Source: Deltaproteobacteria bacterium
GTDB taxonomy: Bacteria > Desulfobacterota > UBA8473
Direction: 5' to 3'
Length of the DNA: 20,536 nt
Assembly: GCA_030621455.1 (NCBI GenBank)
Contig: JAUXHQ010000005.1
Span: forward strand, 1 to 20,536
In this document: in pieces, positions 1-7,667 of the stretch
Position numbering within the stretch: position 1 is the stretch's first letter
Layout of the letters: every line of letters starts with the position of its first letter
Notes under the pieces: generated by a model
Databases searched by the model: none
Told to the model about the DNA's origin: nothing
The model's input: only the letters and a program-made list of their open reading frames with translations
Program-made: the position numbers and the translations under genes

Positions 1-11
1 GGCACTAGCAA

Positions 12-151
12 GTTTCCAATTCAGAAATGAGCAATTTTGTCAAGGTCAAGGAAGACAAGGGGTTGCGCGGAGGCGTACAAGGGTACGCCGCACAAACAAT
101 CCCGCAGACTGACGCAGAGATTGCGGAAAAGTGCCATTTCTGGATGGAAAC
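12..151. repeat. Palindromic intergenic element, copy A
   Basis: Terminal inverted repeats lie at 12-29 (GTTTCCAATTCAGAAATG) and 135-151, whose reverse complement differs by one indel and one mismatch. The centre is a short palindrome, GGCGTAC (72-78), AAGG, GTACGCC (83-89). The reverse complement of this element shares layout and several blocks with the element at 7989-8111: CTGCGT near one arm, a CGTAC/GTACG centre, a CGCG block and AAATT near the other arm. I see no open reading frame of interest inside it. It looks like a REP- or MITE-type dispersed repeat; mobility is inferred, not shown. Confidence 0.7.
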
Positions 152-210
152 CAGTTAACTGAATCATCAGAGATACTAGGTTTGTATAACTATACATGTT
201 AACAATTTTT

Positions 211-266
211 AGTCTTCACGGAAGGAAGGGGAGACTCCTTGCCCTGAATTTCAGGGCCGTTAAGAC
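211..266 (+). promoter_or_regulatory. Candidate S6:S18 autoregulatory mRNA leader
   Basis: The region directly before rpsF folds into an outer stem GTCTT (212-216) with AAGAC (262-266) enclosing two hairpins: AAGGA (222-226) with TCCTT (236-240), and a perfect 7-bp hairpin GCCCTGA (241-247) with TCAGGGC (251-257). A CCG (257-259) sits at the junction between the last hairpin and the closing stem. Bacterial rpsF leaders often carry a structure with a conserved unpaired CCG bound by the S6:S18 complex, mimicking its 16S rRNA site. Position, operon and the CCG fit that motif; assignment to the exact family is by eye. Confidence 0.5.
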
Positions 267-281
267 CAGAGGGAGGGTGTT

Positions 282-668
282 GTGAGAGCTTATGAGATGA
301 TTTTCATAGTAGATCCGGATGTTCTTGATGAGGATGTGGATCAGATGAGCGAAAAGTTTGGCGGAATAATTGATGGCCTTGGGGGCAGAGTCGTCAAGGT
401 AGATAAGTGGGGCAAAAGAAAACTCGCTTACAAGGTCAAGAAGAGAATGAAAGGGATTTATGTTTTATTGGTCTTCCATGGCGATGATAAAGTCACGGCC
501 GAACTGGAAAGGGTAATTAAGCTGGATGATAGGGTTATCAAGTATTTGACAATCAAGGTTGATAAGCCTGCTGAAGATAAGCCTGCTGAAGATGAGATGG
601 CTGAAGAGGAACGAGTGACTGAAGAAAAGGATATTGAGAACGAAGGTATTAAAGATCAGGAAGAATAA
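282..668 (+). CDS. rpsF: 30S ribosomal protein S6
   Basis: Small-subunit protein S6, which binds the central domain of 16S rRNA together with S18. The start is typical of S6 (MRAYEMIFIVDPDV), followed by the W-G-x-R-x-L-A-Y-x-V segment near residues 46-56. The start is GTG at 282 with GGAGG at 272-276 in front. The protein has 128 residues, longer than the S6 core of about 95-100, because of an acidic Glu/Asp/Lys-rich tail after about residue 94 that includes a duplicated KPAED. Such tails are common in this family and vary between species. It is the first gene of a conserved unit with rpsR 33 nt downstream, and a structured leader precedes it. Confidence 0.97.
   Translation: MRAYEMIFIVDPDVLDEDVDQMSEKFGGIIDGLGGRVVKVDKWGKRKLAYKVKKRMKGIYVLLVFHGDDKVTAELERVIKLDDRVIKYLTIKVDKPAEDKPAEDEMAEEERVTEEKDIENEGIKDQEE
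561..590 (+). repeat. Tandem 15-nt repeat in the rpsF tail
   Basis: GATAAGCCTGCTGAA occurs twice back to back (561-575 and 576-590). It keeps frame and encodes DKPAE twice in the acidic C-terminal tail of S6. It looks like a recent slippage duplication that lengthened a disordered tail. Confidence 0.9.
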
Positions 669-701
669 ACGACTATCTTCCACTCTGACATGGAGGAATC
701 G

Positions 702-953
702 ATGGTATATAAACGAAATGTGAAACGGCGGACATTTGCAAGACGAAAGGTTTGCAGGTTTTGCGCTGATAGTACCATGAAAATTGACTATAAAGACTAC
801 CAGACCCTACGTCTGTTTACTTCAGAGAGGGGCAAGATAATTCCCAGAAGGATTTCAGGGAACTGTGCCAGACACCAGAGAAAAGTCACAAGAGCAATCA
901 AGCGGGCGAGAAATATCGCTCTTTTGCCTTTTACTACAACTACAACCCGTTAG
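702..953 (+). CDS. rpsR: 30S ribosomal protein S18
   Basis: Small-subunit protein S18, partner of S6 in the 30S platform. Recognisable segments are the basic N-terminus (KRRTFARRK), D-Y-K-D-Y-x-x-L-R-x-F, and [10 protein letters not shown]. It carries a CxxC (C-R-F-C) near residues 18-21 and a later C-A-R-H, so it is probably the zinc-binding (C+) form of S18. I chose ATG 702 because GGAGG (692-696) sits five bases before it; the in-frame ATG at 690 overlaps that ribosome binding site and would add only MEES. At 83 residues the length is usual. The C-terminus ends in an odd run of five threonines. Confidence 0.96.
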   Translation: MVYKRNVKRRTFARRKVCRFCADSTMKIDYKDYQTLRLFTSERGKIIPRRISGNCARHQRKVTRAIKRARNIALLPFTTTTTR

Positions 954-1271
954 AGAGCCGCCTATTTCATTCCGGTCTTAGGAATATAAGACTTGCCTAT
1001 AATAGCGCTTAGGACGGAAACATAGTCGTCTTTCTTGAGACCTGTACGCCTGACCATTTCAGTCTGTTTTTATTCAGACTTCATTCACGAGCACCCTTTC
1101 TCTCTTTGGGGTTCAGAAGGGGTGAGGGGAAGAAGTTGGTGTATTTTCGTATGGATGTCAACCTGAGTCCGTGGGTGAAAGAGAAAATGTAAGGATGGGC
1201 ACTCGCTCAGTGTAAAGGCGTCAGGCGATTTGAATGATCAGTTGCTACCATATCAATAATTGGAGGCGAAG
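954..1271. other. 318-bp gap between rpsR and rplI without a recognisable gene
   Basis: No convincing reading frame is present. In many relatives an integral membrane DUF2232 gene sits between rpsR and rplI; I see no remnant of one here. Short secondary structures are visible: AGTCTG (1061-1066) with CAGACT (1075-1080), and CACCCTTTC (1092-1100) with GAAGGGGTG (1116-1124), the latter nine pairs with one wobble. A TATAAT at 998-1003 could be a -10 box, but I find no good -35 partner. There is no clear terminator. Confidence 0.6.
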
Positions 1272-1733
1272 ATGAAGGTTGTTTTACTGGAAGAAGTACC
1301 ATACCTGGGCAATGCCGGGGATATGGTTAAGGTTGCTGATGGATACGGAAGGAACTATCTGATCCCCCGAAAGAAGGCCGTGGAGGCGACTGCCAAGAAT
1401 ATAAAGCAGCTGGAGCGCCAGAAAGGCTTGTTTGATAGTAAAGAGGAAAAAGTCAAGAAAGATGCTGAAAAACTGGCTGAAAGAATAGAAGGCCTTTCCT
1501 GTACTGTTTCCAGGCAGGTCGGAGAAGAGGATAAGCTTTTTGGCTCGGTTACAAACATGGATATTGAAGAGGCCTTAAAGAGAGAAAAGGTTGCAGTTGA
1601 CAGGAAGAAGATTATCCTGGAGACACCGATCAAGAAACTGGGCATATATACAGTCCCAGTAAAACTCCATCCTGAGGTTACTGCCAGTGTAAAGGTATGG
1701 GTTGTCAAAGCCGAACAGGAATCGCAGGTATAG
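1272..1733 (+). CDS. rplI: 50S ribosomal protein L9
   Basis: Large-subunit protein L9, which binds 23S rRNA at the base of the L1 stalk and extends outwards from the ribosome. The N-terminal signature is complete: MKVVLLEEV, L-G-x-x-G-D, and G-Y-G-R-N-Y-L-I-P (residues about 25-33). A charged linker helix (about 45-75) leads to the C-terminal domain. ATG 1272 is chosen because GGAGG at 1262-1266 lies five bases upstream and all L9 proteins start with this MKV; the TTG at 1260 would place the ribosome binding site inside the gene. At 153 residues it matches the family length. dnaB follows 35 nt later, the usual neighbour. Confidence 0.97.
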   Translation: MKVVLLEEVPYLGNAGDMVKVADGYGRNYLIPRKKAVEATAKNIKQLERQKGLFDSKEEKVKKDAEKLAERIEGLSCTVSRQVGEEDKLFGSVTNMDIEEALKREKVAVDRKKIILETPIKKLGIYTVPVKLHPEVTASVKVWVVKAEQESQV

Positions 1734-1768
1734 CCATTGAAGTCGGTGCAGGCGTGCATATAAATAAA

Positions 1769-3130
1769 ATGAAGAATGATAAACCGTCTCAACTCAAACT
1801 ACCTCCTCAGAATATTGAAGCAGAGCAATCCATACTGGGGGGCATATTACTGGAGAATGATGCCTTAAATCACGTATTAGAGGTATTGAATGGAGAGGAT
1901 TTTTATCATGCTTCTCATCGCAGGATCTTTCTTTCCATGCTAGAACTCTATGAAAAGAGTGAACCAATAGACCTCGTCACTCTCACAGATACCCTGAATA
2001 TGAGGAACCAGTTAGATGCGATAGGTGGGGGGCCGTATTTAACATCCCTGGTTGATAGCGTTCCTACCGCAGCTAACATTTCTTACTATGCGAAGATCAC
2101 AAAAGAGAAGTCAATCCTTAGGGCGCTCATCAATGTCGCTTCTGAGATTACGTCCATGAGCTACGAAGATACCGGCAATGTTGATGAGGTATTGGATCAA
2201 GCAGAAAGGGCAATCTTTGCAATATCAGAAAACAAGATAAAACCTTCATTCTATCCGATAAGGGAGATGGTGAAGGACAGTTTCAAGGCTATTGAAAGGC
2301 TCTATGAGAAAAAGGAGCTTGTAACAGGCGTACCTACCGGGTTTGAAGGGATAGACAGGCTCACTGCAGGTTTTCAGGCTTCTGATCTTATCATTATTGC
2401 CGGCCGTCCCAGCATGGGAAAGACCAGCTTTGCCTTAAATATTTCGCAGTATGCGGCTATTGAAGCACGCATTCCGGTTGGCATATTTTCCCTGGAGATG
2501 TCAAAAGAACAACTCTCTCTGCGAATGTTGTGTTCAGAGGCAAAAGTTGATGTCCAGAAATTGCGAAGCGGATTTCTTGGCGAGAATGACTGGCCGAAAC
2601 TCACAAGAGCAGCCGGGAGTCTCTCCGAAGCCCCTATATTTATTGATGACACTCCGGCCCTGTCTGTTTTGGAAATGCGCGCTAAATCCAGAAGGTTGAA
2701 GAGTGAACATGGACTAGGATTAATTATTGTTGATTACCTTCAATTGATGCGCGGAAGCAGCGGTGCTGAACGGAGGGAACAGGAGATATCTGAGATCTCC
2801 CGATCCCTAAAAGCCCTCGCTAAAGAGTTGGGTATTCCAGTTGTGGCTCTTTCCCAACTCAACCGAAAGGTGGAGGATCGGCACGATAGGAGGCCGCAAC
2901 TTGCTGATTTACGGGAATCAGGGGCTATAGAACAGGATGCTGACGTAATTACCTTTATTTATCGTGATGAGATATACAACAAATCGGATGATAACCCCAA
3001 TAAAGGAACCGCAGAAATCATTATCGGTAAGCAGAGAAACGGACCTGTCGGAGCAGTTAAACTCGCATTCCTAGATAAGTACACCACATTTGAAAACCTA
3101 GCGTCATATCCCCCTCCCCCTGCTCTCTAA
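1769..3130 (+). CDS. dnaB: Replicative DNA helicase DnaB
   Basis: Hexameric 5'-3' helicase that unwinds DNA at the replication fork. The N-terminal domain begins L-P-P-Q-N-I-E-A-E-Q-S-I-L-G-G, a standard DnaB opening. The RecA-like domain has Walker A G-R-P-S-M-G-K-T (residues about 212-219), Walker B I-I-V-D-Y-L-Q-L-M, and later L-S-Q-L-N-R and D-L-R-E-S-G-A-I-E-Q-D-A-D. ATG 1769 gives 453 residues, the usual size. An upstream in-frame ATG at 1697 overlaps the end of rplI and adds unrelated sequence; GTG 1754 is also possible, and no strong ribosome binding site decides. There is no intein. The C-terminus ends in a short run of prolines. Confidence 0.96.
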   Translation: MKNDKPSQLKLPPQNIEAEQSILGGILLENDALNHVLEVLNGEDFYHASHRRIFLSMLELYEKSEPIDLVTLTDTLNMRNQLDAIGGGPYLTSLVDSVPTAANISYYAKITKEKSILRALINVASEITSMSYEDTGNVDEVLDQAERAIFAISENKIKPSFYPIREMVKDSFKAIERLYEKKELVTGVPTGFEGIDRLTAGFQASDLIIIAGRPSMGKTSFALNISQYAAIEARIPVGIFSLEMSKEQLSLRMLCSEAKVDVQKLRSGFLGENDWPKLTRAAGSLSEAPIFIDDTPALSVLEMRAKSRRLKSEHGLGLIIVDYLQLMRGSSGAERREQEISEISRSLKALAKELGIPVVALSQLNRKVEDRHDRRPQLADLRESGAIEQDADVITFIYRDEIYNKSDDNPNKGTAEIIIGKQRNGPVGAVKLAFLDKYTTFENLASYPPPPAL

Positions 3131-3189
3131 GGGCGTGTTTGGAACCTATTGTCTCTGAAAATCCGACTTGGAACTGAAGGATTCAAGGG

Positions 3190-3768
3190 ATGTTGAGTGC
3201 CAAGATAGGCCGCAGGCTGGACCCTTACATCTCAAAGATGGTCGGTGTTATACCAAACAGGTATATAAGTCCCAATCTGCTTAGCGTCTTGGGATTGATG
3301 ATAAATATTATGGCAGCGATTGCCTTTATCTACGGAAGATGGCAGGCGGCAGGCGGTTTAATCCTTGTTGGAGGCCTTTTCGATATGCTGGATGGGGCTG
3401 TTGCGAGAGCTTCCGGAAAGGTTAGTAAATTTGGGGAGTTGTTAGACTCAGTTATTGATAGGTATTCAGACCTGGTCCTTTTACTTGGCTTGATTGTCTT
3501 CTATGCGAGGATAGGGGAGGTGAGTCTGGTGCTACTAACCTGCATTGCAACCTTGGGCACTTTCATGGTCCCATATACAAGAGCGAAGGCGGAAAGGTTC
3601 ATTCCTTGCTGCACTGTTGGTTTGATGGAAAGAGCGGAACGTATCATCTTACTGGCGATAGGGTCTATCTTTAACTTTATGGGTGTTGTCCTTTGGATCC
3701 TTGCAATATTAACCCACCTCACAGCCCTCCACAGAGTATATTTTACCTGGAAAGAAGTTGGGAAATAA
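3190..3768 (+). CDS. CDP-alcohol phosphatidyltransferase family protein
   Basis: Integral membrane enzyme that transfers a phosphatidyl group from a CDP-lipid to an alcohol acceptor in phospholipid synthesis. The full family motif is present: D65-x2-D68-G-x2-A-R-x8-G82-x3-D86-x3-D90, the aspartates binding the divalent metal. Several hydrophobic helices follow (about 34-50, 96-106, 110-128, 150-175). A Y-T-R-A-K-A-E segment (about 128-134) and E-R-A-E-R (about 147-151) resemble the subgroup containing archaetidylinositol- and phosphatidylinositol-phosphate synthases, so an inositol-phosphate acceptor is possible; phosphatidylglycerophosphate synthase is the main alternative. The length of 192 residues is normal. 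It starts 59 nt after dnaB with AAGG at 3177-3180, and probably shares its transcript. Confidence 0.85.
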   Translation: MLSAKIGRRLDPYISKMVGVIPNRYISPNLLSVLGLMINIMAAIAFIYGRWQAAGGLILVGGLFDMLDGAVARASGKVSKFGELLDSVIDRYSDLVLLLGLIVFYARIGEVSLVLLTCIATLGTFMVPYTRAKAERFIPCCTVGLMERAERIILLAIGSIFNFMGVVLWILAILTHLTALHRVYFTWKEVGK

Positions 3769-3796
3769 AAAATTGCAAATAATATGATCACATGGT

Positions 3797-4057
3797 AAAA
3801 TTTTTCTACCTGTGCAATTGGGCAGGGTTACCGCTTGCCGGCTACTTATTTCGTTTGCTTGTTATGAACTAAAGTCTGCCATCCGGCTGTATGTGGAATA
3901 GGATGACAAGTCTCGTTCGTATATTTGTATGTCGGTCAAGTCCTTACGTATAGCAAGCAAAAAAAACAAGCAGCCGGCGCTTAACGCAATGTTGTTCACT
4001 TATTCATCAGAGACACTTCAAGACATTGGGGTTAAGTAACTGCACAGGTCGAAATTT
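3797..4057. repeat. Imperfect long inverted repeat (MITE-like) before the clp-like gene
   Basis: The outer arms read AAATTT..ACCTGTGCA (about 3798-3816) and, inverted, TGCACAGGTCGAAATTT (4041-4057). Inner arms also match: GCCGGCTACTTATTT (3837-3851) followed by TTTGCTTGTTA corresponds to the reverse complement of 3952-3979, about 23 of 30 positions. The arms enclose about 85-90 bp. No reading frame of note lies inside. This 319-bp gap (3769-4087) is otherwise featureless except for the clp-like ribosome binding site. The symmetry suggests a decayed non-autonomous element or a very large transcript hairpin. Confidence 0.6.
4037..4057 (+). promoter_or_regulatory. Conserved box 51 nt upstream of the clp-like start
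   Basis: TAACTGCACAGGTCGAAATT matches TAACTGCACAGTCGGAAATT at 8309-8328 apart from one shifted G. Both boxes begin exactly 51 nt before the start codon of the next gene (ATG 4088 and ATG 8360). This could be a shared control site or the end of a dispersed element, since this copy also forms the right arm of the inverted repeat at 3797-4057. No sigma-70 or sigma-54 consensus is evident in it. Confidence 0.4.
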
Positions 4058-4087
4058 ATTTTATTTAAAAAAGGAAGGCATCTCCAA

Positions 4088-6343
4088 ATGTTGGATTTTA
4101 CCGAGTATAGAGAACATCTGTCAGATAGGGCGTTTCAGGTATTGACTCTGGCTGTGGAGGAGTCCAGAAGGAGAAAACATTACTACTTGGGCATTGAACA
4201 TATATTCTTGGCCTTTACCAAAGTGGAAGAGGCAATTTTTTCTGAGATTATGTCTGAGTTAAACCTCGATCGGCAAAATGTAATTCGCTTTCTAAATGAG
4301 CACCTGAATATTTCTAAACAACATCTAGGCATGGGGTTAGAGATGCCCCCTGCAACGAAAAACATTTTAAAGCTTGCCTGGGAAGAGGCCCAACGCTTCG
4401 GAAGGGATGCGATAGAGCCCATAGACATATTTGCAGCTATTTTCCAAGAAAGTAAAGGGATTCCTGTTAAGATATTCAAGGGGTTCGGGGTGGAACCTGA
4501 TGTCGTCTTGCGGTTAATCACTATTAAAGCACAGGACCGTGGGAGTAGGGATGCAGACCTAAAAAAGAAATTTGAGCTCCCCCCCCATCTCAAGTATTTT
4601 GGGGTAAACTTGAACAAACTGGCCCGGTCTGGGAAACTCCCGTTTATTATTGGAAGAGATAATGAGTTTTGCCAAATAATAGAGATCCTCTGTCATCGAG
4701 AAAGGGCGAACTCGGCAATGATTATTGGCGAGCCGGGTGTGGGTAAGACCGCTATCGTGGAAGGGCTGGCAATGAAGTTGGAATTCGAGCCCCAATCGAT
4801 ACCATCACGTCTAAGAAAACATCAAATAGTGAATCTGCAGATGAATTCATTGGTGGCAGGGACGGTCTTTAGGGGTATGTTTGAAGATAGGATGGAGAAG
4901 GTTATCAGAGAGCTGAAAGACCGTAAGAACCTTATACTATTTATCGATGAAGCCCACAGTTTAATCGGGGCTGGTTCAGCCATGGGAGTGCCGAGTGATG
5001 CTGCCAACATATTCAAGTCAACCTTAGCCAGGGGTGAGATACAGGTAATAGGGGCGACAACTGAGGCGGAGTACAAGACTTACATTCAGGAGGACGAGGC
5101 ATTGGCTCGCCGTTTTCGGGTTGTTCATGTTGCTGAACCCTCTGTTGAAGAAACAAGGCAAATTCTGTACGGAGTTCGTTCAAGGATGGAAAGGAATTAT
5201 TCAGTAAGGATTACTGATGAGGCTGTTGAGACCTGTCTCCTAATGTCCCAGAGGCATATGCAGGCAGTTCGAATGCCGGACAAACCAATTTCATGGATTG
5301 ACACTGCGTCAGTTAAGGTGGAGATTGGAGGGGTCAGGGAGGAGGTCCTGCCGGAGGATGTTATTGATGTGGTTTCTCAAGAGGCGAGAATCCCCAGGGA
5401 CATGGTATCAAGGGATACTGTGGAAAGATTCAAAGACTTAGAAACCGTTTTATCGAAAAGGGTTGTGGGCCAAGATGAGGCTGTTTCGTCCGTAGCCAGG
5501 CATCTAAGACTGAACAAGGGGCCCTTAAAGGAGAACTTCGACAAACCGGATGGGGTTTTACTTTTTCTGGGCCCCACAGGTGTCGGTAAGACAGAGTTGG
5601 CAAAGGCATTGACCGAGTTTCTCTTCGGCGATGAGAAGAAGATGGTTCGTCTCGACATGTCGGAATATATGGACTCAACAATAGCTGTTGACAAATTGAT
5701 AGGGATGCCCCGAGGGATCGTGGGCTCGGAGAGAGGGGGGATACTCTCTAATCAGGTTCGGGATAACCCTTATACCGTTGTTCTTTTGGATGAGATGGAG
5801 AAGGCGAATCACTATGTCTTGAACCTCTTCCTTCAGGTCTTTGACGAGGGGTGGTTGACAGACGGAAGGGGCAAGAGGGTGTATTTCAGTGATGCGGTGA
5901 TTATTATGACTTCAAACCTCGGTTCAGACGAGTTTAAGCGGTTCGCCGAACCAATGGGCTTTCTCGAAGATAGACACAAGCAGGACTCCATTAAGAAAGC
6001 AATATTAAAAGAGGTGGAGAACACCTTTCCTCCTGAATTCATCAACCGTATCGACGATATCATAGTATTCTCTGCACTTTCGAAGAAAGATGTGAAGAGG
6101 GTAACAACTATGTATATAGAAAAGATGAGGGAGACTCTTGATGCTGTAGATAAGGGCATAGAGATAACCGATGAGGCATTGGACTACTTGGTGGAAACAG
6201 GTTTTAGTCTGAAATACGGCGCACGTTTCCTGAAGAGGACGATAGATGAAAAGGTTAAGATGCCCATCACACTTCACTGGAAAGAAGGATCGCAGTTCCT
6301 GGTGGATGTTGGGGGAGAGGGATTAACAGTCAGATGGAATTAG
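4088..6343 (+). CDS. Divergent two-domain Clp ATPase (ClpA/ClpC-like)
   Basis: Class I AAA+ unfoldase of the Hsp100 family, probably a ring feeding proteins to a partner protease. The N-domain is at about 8-150. D1 has Walker A G-E-P-G-V-G-K-T (214-221), D287-E288 and pore loop G-T-V-F-R-G (258-263). D2 has Walker A G-P-T-G-V-G-K-T (495-502), D568-E569, sensor G-A-R-F-L-K-R near the end, and arginine finger F-I-N-R-I-D. No ClpB-type middle domain is present. P-M-G-F (M623-G624-F625) occupies the place of the ClpP-binding IGF/L loop, suggesting ClpP association. Two oddities: the second pore loop reads G-I-V-G (543-546) instead of G-Y-V-G, and the usual L-P-D-K-A-I-D-x-I-D segment reads M-P-D-K-P-I-S-W-I-D. 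No clpS lies nearby. AAGGAAGG (4071-4078) is the ribosome binding site. Confidence 0.9.
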   Translation: MLDFTEYREHLSDRAFQVLTLAVEESRRRKHYYLGIEHIFLAFTKVEEAIFSEIMSELNLDRQNVIRFLNEHLNISKQHLGMGLEMPPATKNILKLAWEEAQRFGRDAIEPIDIFAAIFQESKGIPVKIFKGFGVEPDVVLRLITIKAQDRGSRDADLKKKFELPPHLKYFGVNLNKLARSGKLPFIIGRDNEFCQIIEILCHRERANSAMIIGEPGVGKTAIVEGLAMKLEFEPQSIPSRLRKHQIVNLQMNSLVAGTVFRGMFEDRMEKVIRELKDRKNLILFIDEAHSLIGAGSAMGVPSDAANIFKSTLARGEIQVIGATTEAEYKTYIQEDEALARRFRVVHVAEPSVEETRQILYGVRSRMERNYSVRITDEAVETCLLMSQRHMQAVRMPDKPISWIDTASVKVEIGGVREEVLPEDVIDVVSQEARIPRDMVSRDTVERFKDLETVLSKRVVGQDEAVSSVARHLRLNKGPLKENFDKPDGVLLFLGPTGVGKTELAKALTEFLFGDEKKMVRLDMSEYMDSTIAVDKLIGMPRGIVGSERGGILSNQVRDNPYTVVLLDEMEKANHYVLNLFLQVFDEGWLTDGRGKRVYFSDAVIIMTSNLGSDEFKRFAEPMGFLEDRHKQDSIKKAILKEVENTFPPEFINRIDDIIVFSALSKKDVKRVTTMYIEKMRETLDAVDKGIEITDEALDYLVETGFSLKYGARFLKRTIDEKVKMPITLHWKEGSQFLVDVGGEGLTVRWN

Positions 6344-6357
6344 CAGAGGGGGCGACT

Positions 6358-6771
6358 ATGACGAAAGAAACCGAGGATGCAGGGTTCAAGGTTACTGATA
6401 GAAGACGTTTTGCGGAGGAAAAGACGGAGGATGAGGGTAAGGAGAAAGAAGAGGCCACTGTGAGCGGGGAAAAAGAGGATACGGAGAAAGAAGATTTAAA
6501 AAAGGAAGAACAAATTCCGTTGCCGGAGATGAACCTCTCGACTTTTGTCTTTTCTCTCAACTCATCTGCGCTGTTTCATCTCGGGGAGATACCGGACCCC
6601 GCAACCAACAAGAGCGAGGAGAACATGCCTATGGCGAAACATACTATAGATATTATTTCCATGTTAAAGGAAAAAACCAAAGGAAATTTGACAAAGGAAG
6701 AGGATCTTTTGATCGACCACATACTTTATGATCTAAGGATGAGATACGTTGAAAAGGTAAAAAAGGGTTGA
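6358..6771 (+). CDS. DUF1844 family protein
   Basis: Conserved protein of unknown function found in many Desulfobacterota and other phyla. The N-terminal 55 residues are highly charged (Glu/Lys/Asp) and probably disordered. The DUF1844 core follows: F-S-L-N-S-S-A-L-F-H-L-G-E-I-P-D-P (about 65-81), A-K-x-T-I-D-I-I-x-M-L-x-E-K-T-K-G-N-L-T (about 93-112), and a terminal helix with L-Y-D-L-R-M-R-Y-V-E (about 123-132). ATG 6358 is preferred because a GAGGGGG stretch sits just upstream; the ATG at 6334 would overlap the end of the clp-like gene. Its TGA stop overlaps the TTG start of ispE, so the two are translationally linked. Function is unknown; repeated linkage to ispE is known from related genomes. 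Confidence 0.88.
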   Translation: MTKETEDAGFKVTDRRRFAEEKTEDEGKEKEEATVSGEKEDTEKEDLKKEEQIPLPEMNLSTFVFSLNSSALFHLGEIPDPATNKSEENMPMAKHTIDIISMLKEKTKGNLTKEEDLLIDHILYDLRMRYVEKVKKG

Positions 6772-7667
6772 ACAATTTGGATTCCTTGAGGGTATTATCT
6801 CCTGCAAAAGTAAACCTTAGGCTTGATGTCTTATATGAGAGGGATGATGGATACCATGAATTAAGAACCATAATGCAGCGGATAGATCTTTGTGATGAAT
6901 TAGAGGTCTCCGTGGGAGGGGAGGAGATTGATGTATCGTCCCAGGGTGAAGATATACCCCAAGGCACTGGTAACATGGCATACCATGCAGCCAGAAGCAT
7001 TCTGGAGAAGTTCAGGATTGATATCGGGGTACGGATTTTCATAAGGAAAAAGATCCCGGTCGCGTCCGGATTGGGCGGGGGGAGCAGCAATGCCGCAGCT
7101 ACGCTGATGGCACTGAACAGACTATTAGAACTGGGCTTGACAAGGAGAGGACTGATGAGAATGGGGACACGGCTTGGGGCCGATGTTCCTTTTTTTGTAT
7201 ATGGGGGATCCGCTTTGGCCGGAGGGATAGGTGACAGGTTAGAAGCGATTGAGCTTCCTTCTCCCATATGGATGGTGTTGGTTAACCCAGGAATTAAGGT
7301 TTCGACTGCGTGGGCTTACAAAAACTTAAATACAGGGTTGACAAAGAAAATAAATAATATTAGTATACTCCCGCCAATGGCAGGTATTTCCGACGTAGCT
7401 AATTTTCTTTACAATGATTTGGAAATTGTGACCATAGAGAGATACCCGGAAATACAAAAAATAAAGAATGGACTTATTGACAGGGGGGCCTTGGGAGCAT
7501 TGATGTCAGGGAGTGGCCCCACTGTGTTTGGCATCTTCCCGGATAAAGAAGTTGCTGAAAGGGCCTTTCATCAATTAAAACTTGCTAGTCCTGAATACAC
7601 TCTATTTTTATCTTCTAGCCTCGATAACGAAGATCAAGGAGGGGTAAATGGAAGTAACGGAAGTTAG
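6768..7667 (+). CDS. ispE: 4-diphosphocytidyl-2-C-methyl-D-erythritol kinase
   Basis: GHMP-family kinase that phosphorylates CDP-methylerythritol in the non-mevalonate (MEP) isoprenoid pathway. Signatures: S-P-A-K-V-N (11-16, with the catalytic lysine), D-G-Y-H-E-L, the ATP loop P-V-A-S-G-L-G-G-G-S-S-N-A-A-A (97-111), G-A-D-V-P-F-F (catalytic aspartate near 139), and L-M-S-G-S-G-P-T-V-F-G near the C-terminus. Length 299 is usual. The start is uncertain: TTG 6768 overlaps the DUF1844 stop but has little space after AAGGG, while TTG 6777 has better spacing from the same site and loses only three residues. The 3' end overlaps spoVG by 20 nt. Confidence 0.95.
   Translation: MNNLDSLRVLSPAKVNLRLDVLYERDDGYHELRTIMQRIDLCDELEVSVGGEEIDVSSQGEDIPQGTGNMAYHAARSILEKFRIDIGVRIFIRKKIPVASGLGGGSSNAAATLMALNRLLELGLTRRGLMRMGTRLGADVPFFVYGGSALAGGIGDRLEAIELPSPIWMVLVNPGIKVSTAWAYKNLNTGLTKKINNISILPPMAGISDVANFLYNDLEIVTIERYPEIQKIKNGLIDRGALGALMSGSGPTVFGIFPDKEVAERAFHQLKLASPEYTLFLSSSLDNEDQGGVNGSNGS

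Noticed and set aside
975..1003. Sigma-70 promoter with TATAAT at 998-1003
   Set aside because: No credible -35 box at 16-18 nt; an isolated -10 match in an AT-rich gap is weak evidence.
3830..4000. Possible integron attC site (GCTTAAC and GTTRRRY-like pieces)
   Set aside because: The pieces are not at the ends of a symmetrical attC, no GTTRRRY core site is correctly placed and no integrase or cassette array is present.
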